DNA of 64,000 nt from Flavobacterium zepuense (GTDB taxonomy: Bacteria; Bacteroidota; Bacteroidia; Flavobacteriales; Flavobacteriaceae), in assembly GCF_007097145.1 (NCBI RefSeq), contig NZ_VJVZ01000003.1, forward strand, positions 124,001 through 188,000, read 5' to 3'. Position numbers and translations under genes: made by a program. Of this stretch, positions 50,595-58,800 are shown piece by piece. Below the pieces are notes generated by a model. The model ran no database searches, was not told where the DNA came from, and saw only the letters and a list, made by a program, of their open reading frames with translations. How positions within the stretch are numbered: position 1 is the stretch's first letter; each line of letters opens with the position of its first letter.

Positions 50595-52163
50595 ATGAAA
50601 AGATTATGCTTACTGGCCTTCCTGATAGCAGGACTGCAATTCACCACCATATCCTGTAAAAAGGAAAACAACCCCGATGTACATGAGCACAGCAATAACG
50701 AAAAAGAAATTGCTATTGATGCCTCTAAATTCCCCGCATTTTTTGCAAAATACCCGGAGTTTAAACCCTACGAAACCCAAATTAATGAGTTGTATAAAAA
50801 GCACAACCATTACATTTGGCATGAAAAAAGGGGGTTTATAGAGTTTGCCGAAGTGCTTTACAACCAGGTTAACCAGATTGGTACCGAAGGTGTTGTTACT
50901 AAAGTTCCGTATAAAAAAGAGATCGACGAGCTGTTTGAAAATTCAGGCCGAGGCGAAAAGCCGGATGAAACATCAGAACTACTTATAAGCTCGATGTATT
51001 TTTACTATGCAGATAAGGTTCTTGGCGGCTTAAATGCTAAGGAAAGCAAGCAAACGGGCTGGTACCTTCCGCGCGAGCGTACCGATTATGTTGCTTATCT
51101 TGATACCCTGATGCGCGATCCTAAAAAGATAAAAGGCGATAAAGAAGAAATGTACAGCGGCTATTTTAACCTAAAAAAAGGGCTTAGCAAATACCGAGAT
51201 ATCAAGAAAAAAGGTGGCTGGGGCACCATAACCCTGCCCGAAGGCACAAAATCGCTTAAAGAGGGCGACGATAGCCCTGCCGTGGCTCAGTTAAGGGCAC
51301 GCCTTGCAGCTGAAGGTTATTTAAAATCGGATAGCAAAAGCACAGAGTTTGACGGTGAGCTTAAAGAAGCCATCAGCAGCTATGAAAGGATGCGTTACCG
51401 TGAATTTGACGGTAAAGTGGGCCCGGAAATCATCAAAGAACTTAACGTTCCTGTTGCCGACCGTATAAAAACAATTACCGTTAATATGGAGCGCTGCCGC
51501 TGGATAACCCCTGATATCGACACTCAAAAAGAATACATTGTGGTTAACATACCATCGTACAGGCTACGATATGTGCGCGATGGTAAGATATTTATGACAT
51601 CTAACGTGGTGGTGGGTAAAGAGCTTAATAAAACTGTGGTTTTCAGCGGACAAATGAGCTACTTGGTATTTAGTCCGTACTGGAATGTACCTAAGAGCAT
51701 CCTCGAAAAAGAAATTAAACCGGGCATTGCTAAAAACAAAAATTACCTGGCCGACCATAATATGGAGTGGAACGGTAATATGGTAAGGCAAAAACCGGGC
51801 GGAGAGAATTCTTTAGGTAAAGTAAAATTTATGTTCCCTAACTCAAACAATATTTATCTGCATGATACACCTGCAAAAGGTTTGTTTAACAGGGATGAAA
51901 GGGCATTTAGCCACGGGTGTGTGCGTGTAGAAAAAGCCCGCGACCTTGCTATTGCCATTACTAAAAAGGACGGTAATTGGAGCGAGAAAAAGGTAGATGA
52001 AGCCATGAACGCAGGCAAAGAAACAAACTATGCACTCAAAACAAAAATACCGGTATATATAGCTTATTTTACAGCATTTGCCGATGAAAACGGCAACGTA
52101 GGCTTTTTTGACGATGTGTACGAGCGCGATAACAGCCTGGCAAACCTGCTTTACAAATCGTAA
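50595..52163 (+). CDS. L,D-transpeptidase (YcbB-like), lipoprotein
   Basis: 522 residues. Lipobox TISC gives a lipidated cysteine near residue 22. N-terminal helical domain (~40-200), peptidoglycan-binding_1 domain (~215-285; PAVAQLRARLAAEGY) and a YkuD catalytic domain (~300-460) with the signature HDTPAKGLFNRDERAFSHGCVRVE; catalytic cysteine ~442. It forms 3-3 cross-links or anchors proteins in peptidoglycan. Preceded by no clear promoter; followed by a strong terminator. Confidence 0.92.
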   Translation: MKRLCLLAFLIAGLQFTTISCKKENNPDVHEHSNNEKEIAIDASKFPAFFAKYPEFKPYETQINELYKKHNHYIWHEKRGFIEFAEVLYNQVNQIGTEGVVTKVPYKKEIDELFENSGRGEKPDETSELLISSMYFYYADKVLGGLNAKESKQTGWYLPRERTDYVAYLDTLMRDPKKIKGDKEEMYSGYFNLKKGLSKYRDIKKKGGWGTITLPEGTKSLKEGDDSPAVAQLRARLAAEGYLKSDSKSTEFDGELKEAISSYERMRYREFDGKVGPEIIKELNVPVADRIKTITVNMERCRWITPDIDTQKEYIVVNIPSYRLRYVRDGKIFMTSNVVVGKELNKTVVFSGQMSYLVFSPYWNVPKSILEKEIKPGIAKNKNYLADHNMEWNGNMVRQKPGGENSLGKVKFMFPNSNNIYLHDTPAKGLFNRDERAFSHGCVRVEKARDLAIAITKKDGNWSEKKVDEAMNAGKETNYALKTKIPVYIAYFTAFADENGNVGFFDDVYERDNSLANLLYKS

Positions 52164-52188
52164 ACAGTTTTCAGGATTATAAATATAG

Positions 52189-52216
52189 ATCAGCAGGGAA
52201 ACCTGCTGATTTTTTT
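52189..52216 (+). terminator. Terminator of the L,D-transpeptidase gene
   Basis: atcagcagg/cctgctgat 9-base stem, loop gaaa, then seven Ts. Confidence 0.85.
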
Positions 52217-52263
52217 ATGTCCTATTGCGAAATAAATATGCTAAAATATTACAAACCAAAACC

Positions 52264-53175
52264 TTAACGCTCCTCCCAGTAATCAATGGTATAATTTTTT
52301 CGGCAAGAAGGCTGCCCGTTCTTAATAATGGTAACACTAACAAGGTCGCCAATTTTGTTGTACTTATTTTCGTAGATTGTAACCTCTTTTGTGGTTAAAT
52401 TAGTTTCTTTTAAGATGTTACCGCTCAGGTCGTAAAGTGTCTCGGATACCGCTTTACCATTCTCAAACAACTTATGGCTAACCAGCACATTAGCATCATC
52501 GTAACGTTTTATTTCGCGCGATGTCTCGTTACCTCGGTTAAAGGTCCGGAGGTCAATTATATTGTTGTTATCATCGTAAATATAAGCCTGTGTAACAGAC
52601 GGTTTTAATGAGTCGCCCGGAATACTATAAAACTCCACTGTGCGGGTGTTGCCGTTGCGGTACTCCTTCTCTACCCCTGTAATTATACCGGCGTTTTTAA
52701 TAGTTGTTTCCTTGAGCCCCAGCGCGTTATCATATTTAGTTTCGCGTACCACATCGCCACCCGGCTGTACCGAGACCATTTTTTGCAGCTTGCCTTTATG
52801 GTAGGTATAGGTTTCGTCAGCAGTGGTACGTCCCTTAATGATTTCGCGGTAGCGTATTAGGTTATCGCCTTTATAATCAGTCAGTTCCTCGCTTATAAGT
52901 GTATCGTTACAAAAGTGCTGAATACGTTTTGTCTTGCCACCATCATACAAAAATGCGTCGCGGTATACCACATTATTACTGCCCAAAAACGTCTGCTTGT
53001 TGGCTACTTCTTCGGTTAATTGCCCCTTAGTATCAAAGCGTTGCTGGACATCTTCGGTAGCGCAGCTATCAATTATATGAACGGTTTTGAGTTTTTTAAG
53101 GCTTTTGGGTTTCTGTGCGTAAGTAGTTGATGCTAACAGCAGTAAAATCAGGCTATAGTGTCGAAAATGAATCAT
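52264..53175 (-). CDS. Secreted protein with YD/RHS-like repeat pattern
   Basis: 303 residues, signal peptide ending at STTYAQ (residue ~20). From ~40 on it consists of about ten short strand-turn-strand units (TKYDNALGLKETTIK, YIYDDNNNIIDLRTF, KRYDDANVLVSHKLF, TLYDLSGNILKETN), similar to MORN/YwqK or YD-type repeats. No enzyme motif. Such proteins are frequent at the Bacteroidota surface; function unknown. ATG at 53173-53175 is the start. Confidence 0.78.
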   Translation of the reverse strand: MIHFRHYSLILLLLASTTYAQKPKSLKKLKTVHIIDSCATEDVQQRFDTKGQLTEEVANKQTFLGSNNVVYRDAFLYDGGKTKRIQHFCNDTLISEELTDYKGDNLIRYREIIKGRTTADETYTYHKGKLQKMVSVQPGGDVVRETKYDNALGLKETTIKNAGIITGVEKEYRNGNTRTVEFYSIPGDSLKPSVTQAYIYDDNNNIIDLRTFNRGNETSREIKRYDDANVLVSHKLFENGKAVSETLYDLSGNILKETNLTTKEVTIYENKYNKIGDLVSVTIIKNGQPSCRKNYTIDYWEER

Positions 53176-53243
53176 TTATCAGGAGTATATACCCAAATGT
53201 AAAGGATTTTGGCTTTCATTCAAACCACTACTTCATAAAACAC

Positions 53244-53278
53244 AAAAGGCTGCCCAATGCGTTGCAGGGCAGCCTTTT
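53244..53278 (-). terminator. Terminator of the cysteine-rich protein gene
   Basis: 12-base perfect stem aaaaggctgccc (53244-53255)/gggcagcctttt (53267-53278) with T runs on both strands; the minus-strand gene at 53300 ends 22 bases before it. Confidence 0.8.
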
Positions 53279-53299
53279 GTATTTTATTGAATTGATGCT

Positions 53300-53545
53300 T
53301 TATGCCATTATCCTAGGATAAAAAACGGTACACATCATGCCTTCGCTTGCTTTGCTTGGGTGTGCGCAATGCTCTGTCTGGAATTTAGAACATTTTAAAC
53401 AGTCTGATTCTCTGCTCAATACGGCGCGGAACTCATAAGCCTGGCAGGCTTGGGTCTCGGCAGTAACTATTTCGTGTACGTTGCATAACTGCCCTTTTAC
53501 ATGGTGATCGCAGTTACCACAACAATTTGCTAATTTAATATCCAT
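53300..53545 (-). CDS. Small cysteine-rich protein with duplicated metal-binding module
   Basis: 81 residues with nine cysteines and five histidines. Two similar halves: C9-x2-C12-x8-C21-x12-C34 and C49-x2-C52-x7-C60-x11-C72, each with histidines between (H14/H15/H24; H59/H62). This looks like a tandem pair of small zinc- or iron-sulfur-binding knuckles. No signal peptide, so presumably cytoplasmic. It has a TAAATTTG box (minus strand, 53576-53583) and its own terminator, and is thus a monocistronic expressed gene. Family not identified. Confidence 0.75.
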   Translation of the reverse strand: MDIKLANCCGNCDHHVKGQLCNVHEIVTAETQACQAYEFRAVLSRESDCLKCSKFQTEHCAHPSKASEGMMCTVFYPRIMA

Positions 53546-53575
53546 AACATTTTATTTTTGCAGTTAGTAATAGTA

Positions 53576-53583
53576 CAAATTTA
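53576..53583 (-). promoter_or_regulatory. Putative -7 box of the cysteine-rich protein gene
   Basis: Minus-strand TAAATTTG fits TAnnTTTG, 31 bases ahead of the ATG. Confidence 0.5.
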
Positions 53584-53854
53584 AGCAGAATATATGTTAG
53601 AGAAATTCTAAATAACTGTTATTGAGCTATTTGTAAATAGACCGTTTATAAATAAGATATCTAAAAAGCTAACTGATAGCAGTTTGCATCAACGTGTTAT
53701 GATTGCCTTAACTTTCTTACAAACCCATAAATAATGTAAAATTTTAACAAATCGGTTATTTATGGAACTCGGATTTAATTGATGCTTCGCAATCGCGGAT
53801 AAAAGCGGATTTTAACTTTAATTCTTCGAAGTTATTCTATTTCAGAATTAAAGC

Positions 53855-54137
53855 AAAAACTTATAATGTATACAATTTTAGCAGCAAAAAATTTATTTCA
53901 TTTTTTAAAATTACGCAAAACAGTTTTACTTTGATAATCAATTAATTACATTTTGATATTTCACTTTCGGATTTTGGAATACCCCTTTTTTTCGCGTTTT
54001 TGTAAAAACGTGTAAAATCGGGCATGAATATTCTTTACACCAACCTTTTTTAGTCCAAATTACCGGTTTTAATTTACTGCAAGAATGGCGTCAGTACTGT
54101 GACTATTTTTGTGTTGTAATTTTGTGGCGGGAAATGG
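53855..54137 (+). repeat. Intergenic module, complete copy D, ending in a -7 box
   Basis: Collinear copy of 31773-32055. Blocks: aacttataatgtataca (left), core ttgatatttcactttcggat (53953-53972), catgaatattctttaca (~54023), cagtactg (54092) and ttgtaattttg (54114). TAATTTTG again ends the module. Intergenic gap 53546-54395 holds only this module, the GC-rich hairpin units at ~54138-54215 and the repeat pair at 54274-54375. A 63-codon plus-strand frame at 54122 runs through the repeats and is not a gene. Confidence 0.75.
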
Positions 54138-54273
54138 AACCTGCCCGTGCCGTTCAGGCGGGCGCGGATAACACAGATGCAAGCAATCGCGCCTGCCCGA
54201 ATGGTAAAGGCGGGGGATTTAACGGTTTAGGTTCGTTAGAGTTTGATAGTTACCTTTGCGTACCCCGGAGTGA

Positions 54274-54375
54274 GATTGCCGCGCTCCGTTGCACTTCGCT
54301 CGCAAAGACGTAGCCGGGTATCGTTCGTCACACTCTTCACGCACCGTCTTTGCGAGGAGGAACGACGAAGCAATG
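54274..54375. repeat. Inverted pair of attgcgag-type repeat units
   Basis: Left arm (54274-54310) and right arm (54345-54375; cgtctttgcgaggagg, aacgacgaagcaatg) are near reverse complements with a 34-base loop. Same family as the unit at 49211-49245. Preceded by GC-rich hairpin sequence at 54138-54215 (cctgcccg...cgggcg). Confidence 0.65.
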
Positions 54376-54395
54376 TTTATTCTGAATTAATAGTA

Positions 54396-54888
54396 TTAAG
54401 GCTCGTCAATATCTAAAGGTATAATTTTTAACAATTCACCTTCGCAATCAATTTTATAAATGACAAATATTTTAGCAAGTAAATGGCCGAAAGTACTACG
54501 TAGTTCACCAATACCACTAAAGTATAATATTTGACCTCCAAAACTAGAATTACTGATATCCCTCACTGGTAAAATAAAAATCATTTTCCTGTAAAATACT
54601 CAAAAATTTATGACAAGCACTCCTCATAGCTCTGAGTATTTTATCTAATTCAGAATCTCTCTTAACATCGTACAACTGTTGATTTATAAATTCTCTAATT
54701 TGAATTATTGACTGCGTACAATATCTTGGTGTTTCTAACTGAAATGGATTATATAATACTCTTCTATCTTCTAAAAAAATTACGACTTTTTCAGCAATTT
54801 TTCTTTCAAGTATTGGTGGATTCCATGAAATACCAAATATAGGGATACTGATTCCAGTAATACGATTTGCGATTTCTTTAAATTTCAT
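54396..54888 (-). pseudogene. DUF6650-like gene broken by a one-base frameshift
   Basis: The ATG at 54886-54888 opens a frame (MKFKEIANRITGISIPIFG, WNPPILERKIAEKVVIFLEDRRVLYNP, RAMRSACHKFLSIL) that ends at 54550 after 112 residues. A second minus-strand frame, open to 54396, continues with SSFGGQILYFSGIGELRSTFG, LAKIFVIYKIDCEGELLKIIP. From memory, DUF6650-type proteins contain both parts in one chain of about 165 residues. The shift lies between ~54550 and 54590 and needs one base added or two lost. It could be a genuine pseudogene or a sequencing error. Confidence 0.7.
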
Positions 54889-54985
54889 AATTATTTGATT
54901 AGATTTCAAATATAGCAAATTCCTCCCCCATCCTTTTAACAATTTCTTACGCCGCACCCTCACATAAAAATAGCGTAAAATTGAG

Positions 54986-54993
54986 TACCTTTG
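54986..54993 (+). promoter_or_regulatory. Putative -7 box of uvrA
   Basis: TACCTTTG fits TAnnTTTG, 20 bases before the ATG at 55014; this supports that start rather than 54981. Confidence 0.55.
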
Positions 54994-55013
54994 CGTTTTG
55001 CACAAAAATTGCT

Positions 55014-57854
55014 ATGTCAAATTTTACAGATACTACAGATAATATAGAGGTTTTAGGTGCCCGCGTGCACAACCTTAAAAATATAGATGTTACCATTCCG
55101 CGCGAAAAACTGGTGGTTATAACCGGGCTTTCGGGTTCGGGTAAATCGTCACTCGCTTTTGATACCATTTATGCCGAAGGGCAGCGCCGCTATATAGAAA
55201 CATTTTCGGCTTATGCACGCCAGTTTTTGGGCGGCTTAGAGCGCCCTGATGTTGATAAGATAGACGGCCTTAGCCCCGTTATTGCCATAGAGCAAAAAAC
55301 CACGAGCAAGAGCCCCCGCTCTACCGTGGGCACCATTACCGAGATTTACGACTTTCTCCGTCTGCTCTACGCCCGTGGCGCCGACGCGTACAGTTACATG
55401 ACCGGCGAAAAAATGGTGAGCTACAGCGATACCCAGATTAAAGACCTTATAATCGAAAAGTTTGATGGCAAACGCATCAGCATCCTTGCGCCCATCATCC
55501 GTTCCCGTAAGGGGCATTACCGCGAGCTCTTTGAGCAGGTTAGCAAGCAGGGCTTTTTAAAGGTGCGTGTAGATGGTGTTATTAAGGATATTGAAAGCGG
55601 CATGAAGCTGGACCGTTATAAGGTGCACGATATTGAAACCGTGATAGACCGTATGGCTATTGATGCCACCCCGGACACCGATAAACGCCTGGCCGACAGC
55701 ATTAAAACAGCCATGTACCACGGCGAAGATGTTATGATGGTTATAGAGCAGGAGAGCGGCGATGTGCGCTACTACAGCCGTAACCTAATGTGTCCGTCGT
55801 CGGGTATATCCTACCCTAATCCGGAGCCTAATAATTTTTCGTTTAACTCCCCAAAGGGTGCGTGCGATAACTGCAACGGCCTTGGAATTATTAACGAAAT
55901 TAACGTTAAAAAAATAATTCCCAACCCTAAACTGTCCATCAAACAGGGCGGTTTTGTGCCTTTGGGCGAATATAAAAACTCATGGATATTTAAGCAGTTA
56001 GAGGCCATTGGCGAAAAATACGGCTTTAAGATTACCGATGCCATAGAGAAAATTCCGGCCGATGCTATGGAGATGATCCTTAATGGCGGTAAGGAAAAAT
56101 TTACCGTAAACAGCAAAACCCTTGGCGTTAACCGCGAATATAAAATTGATTTTGAGGGGATATCTGCCTTCATAAAAAACCAGTACGATGAGAGTGCCAC
56201 AGCATCTTTAAAACGCTGGGCAAAGGAGTTTATGGACGAGGTGCAGTGCCCCGTTTGCCACGGAACCCGCCTTAAAAAAGAGTCGCTTTACTTTAAAGTG
56301 AACGGCCTTAACATAGCCGAGCTTTCGGCGATGGATATATCAGACCTGGCGGAATGGTTTGAGAGCCTTGACCAGAACCTGTCTGAAAAACAAAAAGTTA
56401 TCGCTACAGAGATCATTAAAGAAATTAAGGCGCGCCTTAGCTTCCTGGTTGATGTAGGACTGAATTACCTGTCGCTTAGCCGTGGCTCGGGCACACTTTC
56501 GGGTGGCGAGGCACAGCGTATAAGGCTGGCTACGCAAATTGGGTCGCAGCTTGTGGGCGTACTCTATATTTTAGATGAACCCAGCATTGGCCTGCACCAG
56601 CGCGATAACGAAAAACTGATACACTCGCTGGAGCAGCTGCGCGATATAGGCAATTCGGTTATCGTGGTAGAACACGATAAGGATATGATTGAGCGCGCTG
56701 ATTACGTGATAGATATAGGCCCTGCTGCAGGGCGCTTTGGCGGACAGATAGTGAGCAAAGGCACTCCTGCCGAACTGCTTAAAGAGCACACCCTTACTGC
56801 AGCTTATTTAAACGGCGAAAAAGAAATTGCCGTACCTAAAACTCGCCGTGCAGGCAATGGCAAGTCCATCAAGCTGAGTGGTGCAACAGGCAACAACCTT
56901 AAAAATGTAACGGTAGAGTTCCCTCTTGGGCAAATGATATGCGTTACGGGGGTTTCGGGCAGTGGCAAGAGTACGCTTATAAACGGTACGCTCTACCCTA
57001 TTTTAAACGCCCATTTTTTCAACGGGGTTAAAAAACCGGCCCCTTACAAAAAAATTGAAGGCCTTGAGCATATCGACAAGGTTATAGATATAGACCAAAG
57101 CCCTATTGGGCGCACACCGCGCTCTAACCCGGCTACATATACCGAGGTTTTTAGCGAGATACGTTCGCTATTTACCCAAACGCCCGAGGCTATGATACGC
57201 GGTTACAAACCCGGCCGTTTTAGCTTTAACGTTAGTGGCGGCCGTTGCGAAACCTGCGAAGGCAGCGGACTGCGCGTTATAGAGATGAACTTTTTACCCG
57301 ATGTTTATGTGGAGTGCGAAACCTGCCAGGGCAAGCGCTTTAACCGCGAAACCTTAGAGATTCGCTACAAAGGCAAATCCATAAGTGATGTGCTGGATAT
57401 GACGGTAGATGAGGCGGTTCCGTTTTTTGAGAACATCCCTAAGATCTTCCGAAAGATAAAAACCATACAGGATGTAGGCTTGGGTTACATAACACTGGGC
57501 CAGCAGAGTACTACCCTTAGCGGTGGTGAGGCACAGCGAATTAAGTTAGCATCAGAGCTTTCTAAAAAAGATACCGGCAATACTTTTTATATATTAGATG
57601 AACCTACAACGGGTCTGCATTTTGAAGACATCCGCGTACTTATGGAGGTCATCAACAAACTGGTAGATAAAGGCAACAGCGTACTTATTATAGAGCATAA
57701 TATGGATGTTATTAAACTTGCCGATTACATTATAGATATTGGTTACGAAGGCGGTAAAGGTGGTGGGCAGCTTGTTGCAAAAGGCACACCCGAAGAAGTG
57801 GCTAAGAACAAAAAGAGCTACACCGCAAAATTCCTTAAAAAAGAACTTAAATAA
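55014..57854 (+). CDS. uvrA: Excinuclease ABC subunit A
   Basis: 946 residues from the ATG at 55014. DNA-damage recognition subunit of nucleotide-excision repair. Two ABC ATPase modules: Walker [10 protein letters not shown] (~39-47) and GVSGSGKST (~645), signature [12 protein letters not shown] (~495) and [12 protein letters not shown] (~834), Walker [14 protein letters not shown] and [13 protein letters not shown]. Zinc-binding CxxC pairs at ~C284 (CDNCNGLG) with CPVCHGTR and at ~747 ([16 protein letters not shown]). All expected parts are present; flavobacteria often carry a second uvrA elsewhere. Confidence 0.95.
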   Translation: MSNFTDTTDNIEVLGARVHNLKNIDVTIPREKLVVITGLSGSGKSSLAFDTIYAEGQRRYIETFSAYARQFLGGLERPDVDKIDGLSPVIAIEQKTTSKSPRSTVGTITEIYDFLRLLYARGADAYSYMTGEKMVSYSDTQIKDLIIEKFDGKRISILAPIIRSRKGHYRELFEQVSKQGFLKVRVDGVIKDIESGMKLDRYKVHDIETVIDRMAIDATPDTDKRLADSIKTAMYHGEDVMMVIEQESGDVRYYSRNLMCPSSGISYPNPEPNNFSFNSPKGACDNCNGLGIINEINVKKIIPNPKLSIKQGGFVPLGEYKNSWIFKQLEAIGEKYGFKITDAIEKIPADAMEMILNGGKEKFTVNSKTLGVNREYKIDFEGISAFIKNQYDESATASLKRWAKEFMDEVQCPVCHGTRLKKESLYFKVNGLNIAELSAMDISDLAEWFESLDQNLSEKQKVIATEIIKEIKARLSFLVDVGLNYLSLSRGSGTLSGGEAQRIRLATQIGSQLVGVLYILDEPSIGLHQRDNEKLIHSLEQLRDIGNSVIVVEHDKDMIERADYVIDIGPAAGRFGGQIVSKGTPAELLKEHTLTAAYLNGEKEIAVPKTRRAGNGKSIKLSGATGNNLKNVTVEFPLGQMICVTGVSGSGKSTLINGTLYPILNAHFFNGVKKPAPYKKIEGLEHIDKVIDIDQSPIGRTPRSNPATYTEVFSEIRSLFTQTPEAMIRGYKPGRFSFNVSGGRCETCEGSGLRVIEMNFLPDVYVECETCQGKRFNRETLEIRYKGKSISDVLDMTVDEAVPFFENIPKIFRKIKTIQDVGLGYITLGQQSTTLSGGEAQRIKLASELSKKDTGNTFYILDEPTTGLHFEDIRVLMEVINKLVDKGNSVLIIEHNMDVIKLADYIIDIGYEGGKGGGQLVAKGTPEEVAKNKKSYTAKFLKKELK

Positions 57855-57902
57855 GTCTGCCACGAATTACACCAATTAAACAAATTATACGAGACGATTG
57901 GA

Positions 57903-57920
57903 AATTTGTGAGATTCGTGA
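57903..57920 (+). repeat. Interspersed 18-mer repeat (copy 3)
   Basis: aatttgtgagattcgtga, 16 of 18 matching the other copies, within a larger imperfect inverted repeat gccacgaatt (57859-57868) with aattagtggc (57921-57930). Lies between uvrA and the LOG gene. Confidence 0.6.
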
Positions 57921-57946
57921 AATTAGTGGCAAAAACAAAAAAACAA

Positions 57947-58672
57947 ATGGCAAAAGAAACATACAACAGCGACGACGAGTGGATTAACGAAGGGCTAAAG
58001 CAAAAGCCGTGGAGCGAAATACGCAGCAACGACTCGTGGGCTATTTTTAAGATAATGAGTGAGTTTGTAAATGGTTTTGAAACCATGGCGCGCATAGGCC
58101 CGTGTATATCGATATTCGGTTCGGCGCGTACAACTTCAGATAATAAATATTACCAGCTTACCGAGGAAATTGCCGAAAAGATAGCCAATTCCGGTTACGG
58201 TGTTATTACCGGTGGTGGACCCGGTATTATGGAGGCCGGTAACAAAGGTGCCAAGCGTGGTATAGCACCATCGGTTGGGCTTAACATAGAATTGCCTTTT
58301 GAGCAACACTTTAACCCGTACATAGACCACGACAAGAATTTAAATTTCGATTACTTTTTTGTACGTAAAACAATGTTTATAAAGTACTCTCAGGGGTTCG
58401 TGGTTATGCCGGGTGGCTTTGGTACACTCGATGAGTTGTTTGAGGCAGTAACGCTTATCCAGACCAAAAAGATAGCTAAATTCCCCATAATATTGGTGGG
58501 TACAGCATACTGGAGCGGACTCATAGACTGGATTAAAAACGTTTTGATTGACGAAAACCACAACGCCAGCCCCGAAGACCTTAACCTTATAAAAATTGTA
58601 GACACTGCCGATGAGGTAGTTACCGTTATAGATAACTTCTACAAAAAATACAGCCTTAGCCCTAACTTTTAA
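57947..58672 (+). CDS. LOG family (TIGR00730) protein, probable nucleoside-5'-monophosphate phosphoribohydrolase
   Basis: 241 residues from the ATG at 57947 (MAKETYNSDDEWINEG). Rossmann-like lysine-decarboxylase-fold LOG protein: GGGPGIMEAGNKG (~88) and PGGFGTLDELFE (~154) motifs, with the R of RKTMFIKYS. Characterised LOGs hydrolyse cytokinin ribotides or AMP/purine nucleotides. An N-terminal ~40-residue extension precedes the core. Cytokinin synthesis should not be assumed. Confidence 0.9.
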   Translation: MAKETYNSDDEWINEGLKQKPWSEIRSNDSWAIFKIMSEFVNGFETMARIGPCISIFGSARTTSDNKYYQLTEEIAEKIANSGYGVITGGGPGIMEAGNKGAKRGIAPSVGLNIELPFEQHFNPYIDHDKNLNFDYFFVRKTMFIKYSQGFVVMPGGFGTLDELFEAVTLIQTKKIAKFPIILVGTAYWSGLIDWIKNVLIDENHNASPEDLNLIKIVDTADEVVTVIDNFYKKYSLSPNF

Positions 58673-58713
58673 TCATTACTTTTATTTAACATTACACAAA
58701 GCAACCCAAAACC

Positions 58714-58721
58714 TATTTTTG
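58714..58721 (+). promoter_or_regulatory. Putative -7 box upstream of the M1-like gene
   Basis: TATTTTTG fits TAnnTTTG; 79 bases upstream of the TTG start. Confidence 0.45.
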
Positions 58722-58800
58722 CATCGTATATATAGTTATACTTGTAGCCAAATTAAAACAAGGCAGCAACTTTAAACCCGTACAATTAATTTAAGCCATT

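Noticed and set aside
54122..54313. 63-codon plus-strand frame after module copy D
   Set aside because: It runs through GC-rich hairpins and attgcgag repeat DNA and has no ribosome-binding or family features.
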